Of a DNA stretch of 64,000 nt, positions 54,228 through 62,071 are shown piece after piece; positions within the stretch are counted from its first letter, which is position 1; the number at the start of each line of letters is the position of its first letter. The notes under the pieces are model-generated. The model was not told the origin of the DNA. It made no database searches and saw nothing but the letters and a program-made list of their open reading frames with translations. The DNA comes from Lysobacter prati (lineage in GTDB: Bacteria; Pseudomonadota; Gammaproteobacteria; Xanthomonadales; Xanthomonadaceae), in the NCBI RefSeq assembly GCF_009765215.1, contig NZ_VLNV01000005.1, forward strand, positions 186,001 to 250,000. Direction: 5' to 3'. Position numbers and translations under genes: made by a program.

Positions 54228-55985
54228 TCAGGCGCCGACCGGCTCGTGCTTGCTCTTGTCGGCAGCGCTGATCGGCACGACCGCGGCGGCCGACTCGATC
54301 ACGCGCTCGCGCGGCTCGGCCCTGGCCACGCCGAGGAAGCGCTCCATCAGGTCCTGCACGATCGGGCTCTTGCCGGCGAAGCCTTCAATCGACTTGCCCA
54401 GCGACAGCGCCTTGGAGAAGCTCTCGAACAGGCCACCGTCACCACCGACCAGGTCGATGTTGGCGTTGCGCAGCGCCGAGGCGATGACTTCCGCGTTCTC
54501 CTTCGACACCTCGCGCCCGGCCTCGATCGCGGCCATGGCCTGCTCGAGGTGGGTTTCGAGGGTCATGCGGAACTCTTCATGGCTGCGCGCGGTGTCGCTG
54601 AGCGAATCGATCGCCTCGAACTTCGCGGTCAGGCCTTCGGCTTCGGCAGTGAGCTTCTTCACGGTGACGTTGGCTTCGGCGATACCCACCGACTCGACCG
54701 CCGTCGCCTTGGCGCGACCCATCTTCTCCTCGCCCTCGGCCTGCGCTGCGAGGTTCTCGGCCAACACGCGGGCGTCGCTGCTGCCCTGCTTGTAGCTGGC
54801 TTCGGCCTTTGCCTCGATCACGCGCGCCTCGGCGATGCCGACCTTTTCGATGGCTGCCGCGGTGGCTTCGCGCACCTGCGTTTCGGCCAGGCCCGGGGCC
54901 GCGGTTTCCGCCTTGACGCCTTCGGCAGTCAGCTTCTTCGCCTCGGAGTCCTTCGACGCCGCTTCCAGCCCGGCCTGCGCCAGGGTCGTGATCTCCACGG
55001 CCTTGTGCCTGGCCGCTGTCTCGGAAGCCTCGGCGTCCTTGACGGTGCGCACCAGGTTCTCCTGCGCCTCGGCCTCGGCGGCGATCACCTTGGCCTGGCG
55101 GTCGCGGTCGGCCAGCGAGACCACGCGCAATTCCTTGATCCGCTCTTCTTCCTGCGCCACGGTCTTGTCGATGGCGATGCGTTCGCGGGTGATGTTGGCG
55201 ACGTCCATCTTGCCGGTCTCCACGACCTTGTCGCGCTCCACGCCCTGCAGCTGGACCTCGCGATCGGTGGTGACCTGCTCGAGCTTGCGCGCACGCTCGA
55301 CGCGCTCGGCCTCGATGGCGACGGCGCGTTGGCGGTTCTGCTCGGCCACTTCCACTTCGCGCTGGCGGTTCTGGTCGCGGATCTGGATCTGCTCGTCGGA
55401 CTGCAGGCGGGCCTGCTCGGAGATCAGGCGTTGTTCTTCCTTGACGCGCAGCGTCTCGGCTTCCTCGCGGGCACGGATGGTCTCGACCTCGCGCTGCTGG
55501 CGGGCCTCGGCCTCGGCCTGCTGGCGCTCCAGCTCCAGGGTGGCTTCGCGCGCCTCGACGTTCTTCTTGGTGATGGCGAGCTTCTCGTTCTGCTCGAGCT
55601 CGTTGGTGATCACGTTCTGGGTGGCGGTCAGCTCGGTGATCTTGCGGATGCCCTCCGCGTCGAGGATGTTGTTCTGGTCGAGCAGGTTCTTCGGCGTCTG
55701 CTCCAGGTAGTCGATCGCGACGTCCTCGAGCACGTAGCCATTGAGGTCGTTGCCGATGATCTTGATGATCTCGTCGCGGAACTCCTGGCGCTGCTCGAAC
55801 AGCTCGGTGAACTGGAACTTCTTGCCGACCGTCTTCAGCGCCTCGGAGAACTTGGCGTTGAACAGCTCGTCGACCGCGTTCTTGTCGGAGGCACGGTCGG
55901 CGCCGATGGCCTTGGCCACGCGCAGCACGTCGGCCTGCGTCTCGTTGACGCGCAGGTAGAAGGCGACCGTGATGTCGGCGCGCAT
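54228..55985 (-). CDS. Flotillin-like (SPFH/band 7) protein, main part after in-frame stop
   Basis: 585 codons from an internal ATG at 55985. It carries most of the SPFH domain (MRADITVAFYLRVNETQADVLRVAKAIGA, FSEALKTVGKKFQFTELFEQRQEFRDEIIKIIGNDLNGYVLEDVAIDYLEQT) and the long Glu/Ala/Arg coiled coil of flotillins, ending SAADKSKHEPVGA. The preceding frame at 55995-56255 encodes the missing membrane anchor and the start of the same SPFH domain, separated only by one TGA. The internal ATG has no ribosome-binding site, so this half is probably made only by readthrough, or the gene is broken or mis-sequenced. Flotillin homologues (YqiK type) scaffold membrane microdomains. Confidence 0.8.
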   Translation of the reverse strand: MRADITVAFYLRVNETQADVLRVAKAIGADRASDKNAVDELFNAKFSEALKTVGKKFQFTELFEQRQEFRDEIIKIIGNDLNGYVLEDVAIDYLEQTPKNLLDQNNILDAEGIRKITELTATQNVITNELEQNEKLAITKKNVEAREATLELERQQAEAEARQQREVETIRAREEAETLRVKEEQRLISEQARLQSDEQIQIRDQNRQREVEVAEQNRQRAVAIEAERVERARKLEQVTTDREVQLQGVERDKVVETGKMDVANITRERIAIDKTVAQEEERIKELRVVSLADRDRQAKVIAAEAEAQENLVRTVKDAEASETAARHKAVEITTLAQAGLEAASKDSEAKKLTAEGVKAETAAPGLAETQVREATAAAIEKVGIAEARVIEAKAEASYKQGSSDARVLAENLAAQAEGEEKMGRAKATAVESVGIAEANVTVKKLTAEAEGLTAKFEAIDSLSDTARSHEEFRMTLETHLEQAMAAIEAGREVSKENAEVIASALRNANIDLVGGDGGLFESFSKALSLGKSIEGFAGKSPIVQDLMERFLGVARAEPRERVIESAAAVVPISAADKSKHEPVGA

Positions 55986-55994
55986 GTTGTCGCG

Positions 55995-56255
55995 TCAAAT
56001 CAGGCCTTCCTTGCCACGGCGGTCGATCTGCAGCGTGATCAGGCTGATGCGCATGTACTCGGCGCGGTACAGCACCGGGATGATCAGGCCGCCGGTGAAG
56101 CGCACCTTCGGCATCGAGCTCATGTCGTTGACGATCAGGGCGGTGCCCTGGTCGACCTTGATGTAGAAGGCCTTGAACAGGCCGAAGATGCCAAGCATCA
56201 CGACCAGCAAGATGCCAGCCCCGACCAGGAACGGGAGGACCAGGGACACGCTCAT
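55995..56255 (-). pseudogene. Flotillin N-terminal part, ended by an in-frame TGA
   Basis: 86 codons: one transmembrane helix (VLPFLVGAGILLVVMLGIFGLFKAF) and the start of the SPFH domain (YIKVDQGTALIVNDMSSMPKVRFTGGLIIPVLYRAEYMRISLITLQIDRRGKEGLI), then TGA at 55997-55995. Reading on in the same frame gives Arg-Asp-Asn-MRADITVAFYLRV, the expected flotillin continuation. Homologues as recalled have a Cys codon around the stop, so TGC to TGA is a single change. Together 54228-56255 would be a full-length ~675-residue flotillin. 29 bp after the YqiJ-like gene. Confidence 0.75.
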
Positions 56256-56284
56256 TGCAACTTCTCCTTGTTGGATCCGTATCT

Positions 56285-56929
56285 CTACAGGGTGTTGAAC
56301 TGTTGTTCGGAAATCACGCGGTAAGCATGTTGCGCATCGATGTACTCGATGAGCACGACCCGGTCACCGCGCTTGAACCGGCCGGATTCGTGATGGCGGA
56401 CCTGCAGCACCAGTCCGGCGCCGCCGTCGTCGACGGTTGCCTGGCCATAGCCGGCATCGACGGAGGGCGTGCTGACGGTCGCGGTGCGGCCGAGGATCGA
56501 GGGATCGGCCGGCGGTCGCAGCTTCAGCAGCAACCGGCTGAGCGGACGCAGCAACAGCGAGGTCGCGAACAGCCCGGGCACCAGCATGGCCACGGCCACA
56601 ACGATGCCGACCACGATGCGCAATGCACCGGGCAGGTGCTGCAGCAACAGCAGCTGCACGAAATAGGTGCCGAGCCAGCCAATGAAGCTGAGCACGGTGG
56701 CGACCAGCATCACCGGTACGCCCGCCAGGCCGAGCTTGGCCAGCATGGCGGCGACGCCGGCTGCTTCGCCGTCGCTGTGGCCGTCGCCGTCGCCGCCCAA
56801 CAGGCCGTCTGGACCATCGGCATCGACCAGTCCGGTCGCGGCCAGCGCCCAGTACGCGACGCACACGGCGAGGACGATGCTGTACAGCAGCGTCGGAAAG
56901 GTCAGGCAGGTCTGCAGGAAGGCATTCAT
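56285..56929 (-). CDS. YqiJ-like membrane protein (DUF1449, NfeD-related OB fold)
   Basis: 214 residues. Hydrophobic helices at about 9-33 (FPTLLYSIVLAVCVAYWALAATGL), 66-96 (LGLAGVPVMLVATVLSFIGWLGTYFVQLLLL) and 102-132, separated by an acidic Gly/Asp loop. The C-terminal ~75 residues (LGRTATVSTPSVDAGYGQATVDDGGAGLVLQVRHHESGRFKRGDRVVLIEY) form an OB-like domain. E. coli YqiJ with its partner YqiK (flotillin) is the model: NfeD-type proteins accompany SPFH proteins. Its start overlaps the pspA stop by 4 bp and the flotillin follows, so the YqiJ-YqiK pair is preserved. Confidence 0.82.
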   Translation of the reverse strand: MNAFLQTCLTFPTLLYSIVLAVCVAYWALAATGLVDADGPDGLLGGDGDGHSDGEAAGVAAMLAKLGLAGVPVMLVATVLSFIGWLGTYFVQLLLLQHLPGALRIVVGIVVAVAMLVPGLFATSLLLRPLSRLLLKLRPPADPSILGRTATVSTPSVDAGYGQATVDDGGAGLVLQVRHHESGRFKRGDRVVLIEYIDAQHAYRVISEQQFNTL

Positions 56930-57696
56930 CGCTTGCCCTTGTTGGTGGTGTCGGCGCCGCGGCCGCGACGGCCGCCGCTTCGCGCGGGAGGCGCGGGCTC
57001 GACCAGGCCCGGCTCAGCCAGACGCTGGCCAATGCGGTCCAGCACGAGCTGCGTGCGTGCGTCGCGCTCGTTGATGCCGGCCGCTTCCAGCTTGGCGTCC
57101 AGCTCGGGATTGGCAGCGACCGGTTCATTGCGTTCGCCGTCCTGCCCCGTCGCGCCGGCGTTCTGACGACTGGCGCGCAGCAGCGACTCGATCGCGGTTT
57201 GCGGGAGCGTCGTCGCCCCGGCCTGGCGTCCAGCCACGGTTTCCTGGGCGCGCTGCAATGTTTCGGCTGCACGCAACGCATCGAGCTGGTGCTGCAGGCG
57301 CCGCAGGCTGCTTTCGCCCTGGTCGATCAGGTGGCGCATCTGCGCCATCCACTCCTCCAGCTGGGCGACGAAGGCGTGTTCCTCGTCGCGCGCCTCCTCC
57401 AGTTGCACGACAGCTGCTGCCACTTCGCGCGCCAGGGCGGCTTTGCCGGCCTGCAGCGCGGCCAGTGCCTGCGCTTCACGCTGCGCGATCGCGACCGTCG
57501 TGCTTTCGATGCGCTCCTGCGCGGTCAGCCGCTTGGCCTGGAATCCGGCCAGATTGGCGCGCCACTCGTGCAGGTGGGCGTCGGTGTCGCGGATGTCCTC
57601 GTCGAGGTCGCGCTGGGCCTGGTGGCCGGCGATGGTCTCGCCGAGCTCGGCCAGCTGTTCGCGGACCTGGCCAAAGATGCGTGTGAAGGCCTTCAT
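56926..57696 (-). CDS. PspA/IM30-family protein
   Basis: 256 residues from the ATG at 57696, which overlaps the DUF2170 stop (ATGA). Long helical coiled coil typical of PspA/IM30/YjfJ: MKAFTRIFGQVREQLAELGETIAGHQAQRDLDEDIRDTDAHLHEWRANLAGFQAKRLTAQERIE and later FVAQLEEWMAQMRHLIDQGESSLRRLQHQLDALRAAETLQRAQ. The C-terminal ~70 residues are variable and end in a basic RRGRGADTTNKGKR tail. PspA forms membrane-bound ESCRT-III-like assemblies that maintain membrane integrity. Pairing with DUF2170 mirrors E. coli yjfI-yjfJ. Confidence 0.85.
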   Translation of the reverse strand: MKAFTRIFGQVREQLAELGETIAGHQAQRDLDEDIRDTDAHLHEWRANLAGFQAKRLTAQERIESTTVAIAQREAQALAALQAGKAALAREVAAAVVQLEEARDEEHAFVAQLEEWMAQMRHLIDQGESSLRRLQHQLDALRAAETLQRAQETVAGRQAGATTLPQTAIESLLRASRQNAGATGQDGERNEPVAANPELDAKLEAAGINERDARTQLVLDRIGQRLAEPGLVEPAPPARSGGRRGRGADTTNKGKR

Positions 57697-58331
57697 CCGG
57701 GCACCTGCGTGGCGAACGCGGCCGGCCGCAGATAGGGCCGGTAGGCCTCGGCAGCGCTGAGCACGTTCTCTGCCAGCGTCTCGATCTCGAACACCACGTT
57801 GGCCATGCTCGAATGTGTGTCGAGCAAGCCGAACATGATGTAGCAGGCGACGCCGCCGATGACTTCGATGCCCATCGTCGACAGCGGCAGCACCTTGTGC
57901 GTGCGCAGCACGTGCAGGTTGAACGTGGCGGGGTCGATGACGTCCTCGACCGGCCACATCAGCGACTCGACGATGATCTGCTCGCCGCTGACGGCGATGA
58001 ACACCGGCAGGTCGCCGTGCTCGCGCATCACCAGGTGCAGGCTTGGTTCGGTGCCCTCGACAACTTCCAGTCCGACGCTGCCCGACTGCACCGGCAAGGT
58101 CTCGACCAGAGCGGTATGCAGGGAACGCACGGTCCATCCGCCGCTCTCGCTGCTGTCGCTGCGGACGCCCATTTCCTCCGGGCTCTTGCGCAGGCGGCGC
58201 TCGACGGCGGCCAGCTCCTGGGCATGCTCGGGCAGGATCCAGACGTCCTTTTTCACAAAGCCCTCGCCGCGCATCCGCTCGCGGAACTCGCGGACGTACT
58301 CAGTCGACGACTTGGGACGAGAACCTTTCAT
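57693..58331 (-). CDS. DUF2170 (YjfI-like) protein with RHH-like N-terminus
   Basis: 212 residues from the ATG at 58331. The N-terminal ~50 residues (SSTEYVREFRERMRGEGFVKKDVWILPEHAQELAAVERRLRK) look like a ribbon-helix-helix DNA-binding segment: basic helix, KKDVWILP beta-strand, then an Ala/Glu/Leu helix. DUF2170 proper follows (GWTVRSLHTALVETLP, LHLVMREHGDLPVFIAVSGEQIIVESLMWPVEDVIDPATFNLHVLRTHKVLPLSTMGIEVIGGVACYIMFGLLDTHSSMANVVFEIETLAENVLSAAEAYRPYL). First gene of the operon; a perfect inverted repeat overlaps its start codon, so it is a plausible autoregulator. No Shine-Dalgarno sequence precedes the ATG. Confidence 0.8.
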   Translation of the reverse strand: MKGSRPKSSTEYVREFRERMRGEGFVKKDVWILPEHAQELAAVERRLRKSPEEMGVRSDSSESGGWTVRSLHTALVETLPVQSGSVGLEVVEGTEPSLHLVMREHGDLPVFIAVSGEQIIVESLMWPVEDVIDPATFNLHVLRTHKVLPLSTMGIEVIGGVACYIMFGLLDTHSSMANVVFEIETLAENVLSAAEAYRPYLRPAAFATQVPG

Positions 58332-58370
58332 GTAATCGAGCGTAGAACTTACATGAAACCTTCGCAAGCG
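58327..58370 (-). promoter_or_regulatory. Operon promoter with perfect inverted repeat over the start codon
   Basis: TTTCATGTAA (58327-58336) and TTACATGAAA (58349-58358) are perfect inverted 10-mers; each arm is itself nearly palindromic (TT-CATG-AA), and their centres are 22 bp apart, two helical turns. On the minus strand a TTGCGA -35-like box (58370-58365) and a TACGCT -10-like box (58344-58339) have near-ideal spacing. One arm lies between the boxes; the other contains the ATG at 58331. A start site about 7 nt after the -10 would coincide with the ATG, giving a leaderless mRNA. Confidence 0.55.
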
Positions 58371-58696
58371 GTCCTGGGGAGGGTTCCGACGAACGGTTGT
58401 GGCCGGGATGGTGGGACTGGCGCCGGGCTGATCGATGCTTTCAGCCTGGGATGACCCCGCCCGCGGACGGACGCGATTCTGCTTGGACGCCACCCCGGGG
58501 ATGCGGTCGACCTGCCTGCCGTCGGCCCTGTCCGACGATCCGTCGCTCAGCCTCCACGAGGGTCACTGCTTCGCGGCAACCTGTCGCTATCACGGCAAAG
58601 TGAGCACACTGAATGCTTCAGAAAGCCCGCCGCGACCCCTCGCTTGGCGAACGACCGCAGGCGTATGCTGATGTTGCCGCCACTTGGGAGCCGGCC
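58359..58696. other. Long intergenic region upstream of the Psp/AAA operon
   Basis: About 340 bp between the divergent DUF2170 and DUF4136 genes. Besides the promoter region at its left end, nothing convincing is seen: short open frames on both strands lack start signals or recognisable protein sequence, and no strong hairpin, repeat or RNA gene was found. The last ~40 bp should carry the promoter and ribosome-binding site (GGGAG) of the lipoprotein gene. Confidence 0.5.
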
Positions 58697-59296
58697 ATGA
58701 AACGCACACTCATTCTTGTCGTCGCGATGGGTATCGCGATGGTGTCCGGCTGCGCTTCAACGCCGGCCGTGTTTACCGACTACGACCCGGGCGTGAGCTT
58801 CGGCCAGTACCGGACCTACCGCTGGGCGCAGAAGCCCGAGGGCTATTCGCCGCTGGCACGGCAGCGCCTGGTCGCCGCCGTCGACGCCAAGCTGCGCGAG
58901 CGCGGCTGGACGGAGTCCACCGATGCGCAGATCGACATCGTCGCCAACGTCGCCACCGAGACGCGCTACAGCTTCGACACTTTCCAAAGCGGCCCGGCAT
59001 GGGGCGGCTGGGGCTGGGGCGGCGGCTGGGGCGGCTGGGGTGGCTGGGGCGGTCGCGGTTGCTGCGGCGGTTGGGGCTGGGGCGGCGGCTTTGCCACGAC
59101 CACGACCCGCGCCTACACCCACGGCACGCTCGTGCTGGACATGTTCGATGCGCAGAGCAAGCGCGCGGTCTGGCGCGGCATTGCGCAGGGCACGGTACCG
59201 TCCGATCCGCAGCGCCAGACCACCAACCTGCTGGTCAGCGTCGACAGGATGTTCGCGACGTTCCCGCCGGGCGCGCCGCTCGCCACGGCTCAGTAA
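58697..59296 (+). CDS. DUF4136 lipoprotein with Gly/Trp-rich tract
   Basis: 199 residues from the ATG at 58697 after GGGAG. Lipoprotein signal with lipobox VSGCAS (Cys near 19). DUF4136 core: VFTDYDPGVSFGQYRTYRWAQKPEGYSPLARQRLVAAVDAKLRERGWTESTDAQIDIVANVATETRYS, and after the tract THGTLVLDMFDAQSKRAVWRGIAQGTVPSDPQRQTTNLLVSVDRMFATFPP. In between, residues ~101-131 are almost only Gly and Trp with a Cys-Cys pair. Function of the family is unknown; an outer-membrane or periplasmic lipoprotein is expected. Confidence 0.85.
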   Translation: MKRTLILVVAMGIAMVSGCASTPAVFTDYDPGVSFGQYRTYRWAQKPEGYSPLARQRLVAAVDAKLRERGWTESTDAQIDIVANVATETRYSFDTFQSGPAWGGWGWGGGWGGWGGWGGRGCCGGWGWGGGFATTTTRAYTHGTLVLDMFDAQSKRAVWRGIAQGTVPSDPQRQTTNLLVSVDRMFATFPPGAPLATAQ

Positions 59297-59372
59297 TCAG
59301 TACGGCTCAGTAGCCAGCAGGCTCAGCGCGTGCCAGTGCGGCGCCGGGGAGAGAACCGGCGCCGCACTTTCC

Positions 59373-61025
59373 TCACCCACCCGCTTGTGGCGTGAACAGC
59401 AGATCGTGGTAGTCCCAGCTGAAATCGGCGATCGGCGACACCGCCTTCATCGTGATCCGGTCGACCTTGCCGTCGGCATCAATGGCGAAACTCACGTAGG
59501 CCGGCTCGGCCGTGCGGTCGTCCCAGCGGACCTGGAAGGTGTCGTACTGCCAGTGCTCCAGCGTGCCGACCATGTTCGGCGTCTGCTTGAAGTCCAAGCG
59601 CAGGCGACCTTTCTCCGGACCGCTCTTGCCAACAGAGATCTCGATCGGCCCGTACCACGGATCCGCGAACTTGCCGGCATAGCCATCCAGCGGCAGCGAC
59701 GGGCGTGACGGCTTCTTCTCCGCCTTGCTCTTGGCGAGGAAGTCCAGGGCGCCCTGGACGCGGGACTTCTTGTAGGCGGCGAAGTCACCGACCCAGTCGC
59801 GCTTCGGCGCGCCGAGATAGTGATCCAGCAATTCAAAGGCCAGGCCGCGCAGGACCACGCCGTCCTCGGAGTTGATCTGCAGCGAGAAGGCGACCTGCTT
59901 TTCCGGGATCAGCACTACCATCGTCTGCACGCCGAACACCGCGCCGCCGTGTTCGATGATCTTGGCGCCGCGGTAGTCGCGCACGTCCCAGCCCAGCGCG
60001 TACGCCGAGAACTGCGGAGTGGCTTCCGCTATCGGCGCCGGATAGGCGTTGATCGGCATCAGCACCTGCGGCGTCCACATCTCGCGCGACGCGTCCTCGC
60101 TGAAGAGGCGCCCCTTGCCGTCCGGCAGCGCGCCGTGGGCGAGCTGGATCGACAGCCAGCGGCCGAAGTCGTTCGCGCTCGACGACACGCCGCCGGCCGG
60201 TGACGCGTTGGCGCCCAGGCTCTGGTGCTCGTCGAGCACTTCCTGCTTGCCGACGCCGCGGAAGCCGCCGTCCATGCGCGCATGCGGCTGGACGCGGTTG
60301 GCGGTGGCCCAGCGGTCAGCATCGCGCGTGGTCGAGGTGCGCATGCCAGCCGGCTTGAGCACGCGTTCGCGCACGAAGGTTTCCCAGTCCTGGCCGCTGA
60401 CTTCCTCGATCAGCTGGCCGGCGACGGCATACAGCAGGTTGTCGTAGGCATAACCGCTGCGGAAGCTGGTCGCCGGCTTGATGTAGCGCAGGCGGCGCAC
60501 GGTTTCGGCGCGACTGAGCGTGGAGCGCGGGACGAACATCAGATCGCCGGCACCCAGTCCCAGACCGCTGCGATGCACGAGCAGGTCGCGGATGGTCATC
60601 TCGCGCGTGACCCAGGCGTCGTACATCTGGAAGCCGGGGATGTGGTCGATGACCTTGTCGTCCCAGCCGATCTTGCCTTCGTCGACCAGCACGGCCAGCG
60701 CCGCGGTGGTGATCGCCTTGCCGGTCGATCCGGTCGGGAAGATCGTGTCCGCGTCGACCGGCTCGGGCGAGCCGAGCTTGCGCACGCCGTAGCCCTTGGC
60801 GTGCACGACCTTGCCCTGCTCGACGATGGTGACGGCCATGCCCGGCACGCCCTGTTCGCGGATCACCGCGTTGACGTGCTCGTCGAGGTCGGCCGGTGGC
60901 GCCGCCCATGCGGCGAAGCTGAAGGCGACGCCGGCAACCGCCGGCACGATTTTCAGCAGGGTTCGCTTGTTCCGCGGCGTCACAGGCGCGCTCTTCACAG
61001 ACGTGATCTTGGCCGACATGTTCAT
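59373..61025 (-). CDS. Exported serine hydrolase of the class C beta-lactamase fold
   Basis: 550 residues from the ATG at 61025, which overlaps the stop of the upstream DUF1611 gene (ATGA); a much longer open frame upstream is that gene's shadow. Signal region (LLKIVPAVAGVAFSFAAWA). Beta-lactamase/D-aminopeptidase family: nucleophile IFPTGSTGKAITTAALAVLVDEGKIGWDDKV (Ser-x-x-Lys), Tyr in SGYAYDNLLYAVAGQLIEEVSG, and His-Gly-Gly (IEHGGAVFGVQ) as the third motif. A C-terminal ~130-residue domain (DGYAGKFADPWYGPIEI) follows. With DUF1611 and a TonB receptor it may trim D-amino-acid peptides. Confidence 0.85.
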   Translation of the reverse strand: MNMSAKITSVKSAPVTPRNKRTLLKIVPAVAGVAFSFAAWAAPPADLDEHVNAVIREQGVPGMAVTIVEQGKVVHAKGYGVRKLGSPEPVDADTIFPTGSTGKAITTAALAVLVDEGKIGWDDKVIDHIPGFQMYDAWVTREMTIRDLLVHRSGLGLGAGDLMFVPRSTLSRAETVRRLRYIKPATSFRSGYAYDNLLYAVAGQLIEEVSGQDWETFVRERVLKPAGMRTSTTRDADRWATANRVQPHARMDGGFRGVGKQEVLDEHQSLGANASPAGGVSSSANDFGRWLSIQLAHGALPDGKGRLFSEDASREMWTPQVLMPINAYPAPIAEATPQFSAYALGWDVRDYRGAKIIEHGGAVFGVQTMVVLIPEKQVAFSLQINSEDGVVLRGLAFELLDHYLGAPKRDWVGDFAAYKKSRVQGALDFLAKSKAEKKPSRPSLPLDGYAGKFADPWYGPIEISVGKSGPEKGRLRLDFKQTPNMVGTLEHWQYDTFQVRWDDRTAEPAYVSFAIDADGKVDRITMKAVSPIADFSWDYHDLLFTPQAGG

Positions 61026-62065
61026 CCCAGGCATTGGTTGATCAGTGCATCGAATTCGGCGCCGCCACGAATCGGGTCGGCGACGGCGCAACCGAGGCGG
61101 TCGCTCTCGGCCGCCAGCAGGCGACGCGCGGCGTCCTCGTCGAGGTGGGCGGTATTGAGGCTGACGCCGCCGCAGCGGATGTTCGGATTGGTGCGACGGC
61201 CCAGCTGCAGGTTCAGCGCGATTGCGTCTTCGATGCTCGGCAACGCGTAGTGCGCATGGCCAAGGACACGTTCGCGACCGGGTTGGTGGCAGACCACGAC
61301 CACATCGGGCTGACTGCCATGGAGCAACGCCAGCGACACGCCGGCGTAGGCCGGATGGAACAGCGAACCCTGGCCTTCGATCACATCCCAATGGCCCACC
61401 GCCGCATCCGGCGTGAGCATCTCGGCTGCGCCGGCAGCGAAGTCGGCGATCACCGCATCCATCGGAATGCCACCGCCGGCGATCAGGATCCCGGTCTGGC
61501 CCGTCGCGCGGAAGTCCGCATCCAGCCCGCGCGCGGTGAAGGCGCGTGCCAGTGCCAGCGCGGTGTACTTCTTGCCCAGCGCACAATCGGTGCCGACGGT
61601 CAGCAACCGATTGCCACTGCGCTTTCGACCGGTGGCGATCGGCAGCTTGTCCGGCGGCCGCCGCACGTCGATCAGCTCGCGGCCATGGCACGTGGCGGCG
61701 CGCTTCAACGCAGGCAGCTCCGCCAGGCGCATGTGCATGCCGCTGATGATGTCCAGCCCGGCTTCCACCGCAGCGACCAGCGCCGCCACCCAGTGTTCCG
61801 GAATGACACCACCGGCATTGGCCACGCCGATCACCAGCGCGCGGGCACCGGCTGCGTATGCCTGAGTCGGCGACATCGCCGGCAAGCCCGTGCTGACACG
61901 GGCGCCGGGTAGCAGGTACTCGCCGACGCACCGCTCCGGTGCCCAGTCACGCAGACCGAAGGCGGTCTTGGCGTAACCGGGCTCCACCGTGTCCCCCAGG
62001 AACAGCAGGTACGGAGCGGGCAATGCCGGGGTTTCGGGTTCGTAGTGCGAACGGGCGGCGTGCAT
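61022..62065 (-). CDS. dgcN: DUF1611 protein, DgcN-like
   Basis: 347 residues. DUF1611: N-terminal domain (PYLLFLGDTVEPGYAKTAFGLRDWAPERCVGEYLLPGARVSTGLP) and a C-terminal P-loop NTPase-like domain with LLTVGTDCALGKKYTALALARAFTARGLDADFRATGQTGILIAGGGIPMDAVIADFAAGAAEMLTP and VIEGQGSLFHPAYAGVSLALLHG. In marine bacteria the DUF1611 protein DgcN acts with the epimerase DgcA in D-glutamate catabolism. Here the DgcA (dipeptide epimerase) partner is not in the window; it could lie beyond the right edge. It is 6 bp after the TonB receptor gene. Confidence 0.8.
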   Translation of the reverse strand: MHAARSHYEPETPALPAPYLLFLGDTVEPGYAKTAFGLRDWAPERCVGEYLLPGARVSTGLPAMSPTQAYAAGARALVIGVANAGGVIPEHWVAALVAAVEAGLDIISGMHMRLAELPALKRAATCHGRELIDVRRPPDKLPIATGRKRSGNRLLTVGTDCALGKKYTALALARAFTARGLDADFRATGQTGILIAGGGIPMDAVIADFAAGAAEMLTPDAAVGHWDVIEGQGSLFHPAYAGVSLALLHGSQPDVVVVCHQPGRERVLGHAHYALPSIEDAIALNLQLGRRTNPNIRCGGVSLNTAHLDEDAARRLLAAESDRLGCAVADPIRGGAEFDALINQCLG

Positions 62066-62071
62066 CTTCGA

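Noticed and set aside
55960-55997. Selenocysteine at the flotillin TGA
   Set aside because: By eye, no convincing selenocysteine-insertion hairpin follows the TGA within the expected distance, and flotillins are not known selenoproteins; left only as an option in the finding.
51070-56324. Long plus-strand open frames (1241 and 705 codons) opposite the AAA ATPase and flotillin genes
   Set aside because: Composition is that of antisense shadow (Val/Leu/Gly/Asp repeats mirroring coiled coil); the minus strand has Walker motifs and SPFH sequence.
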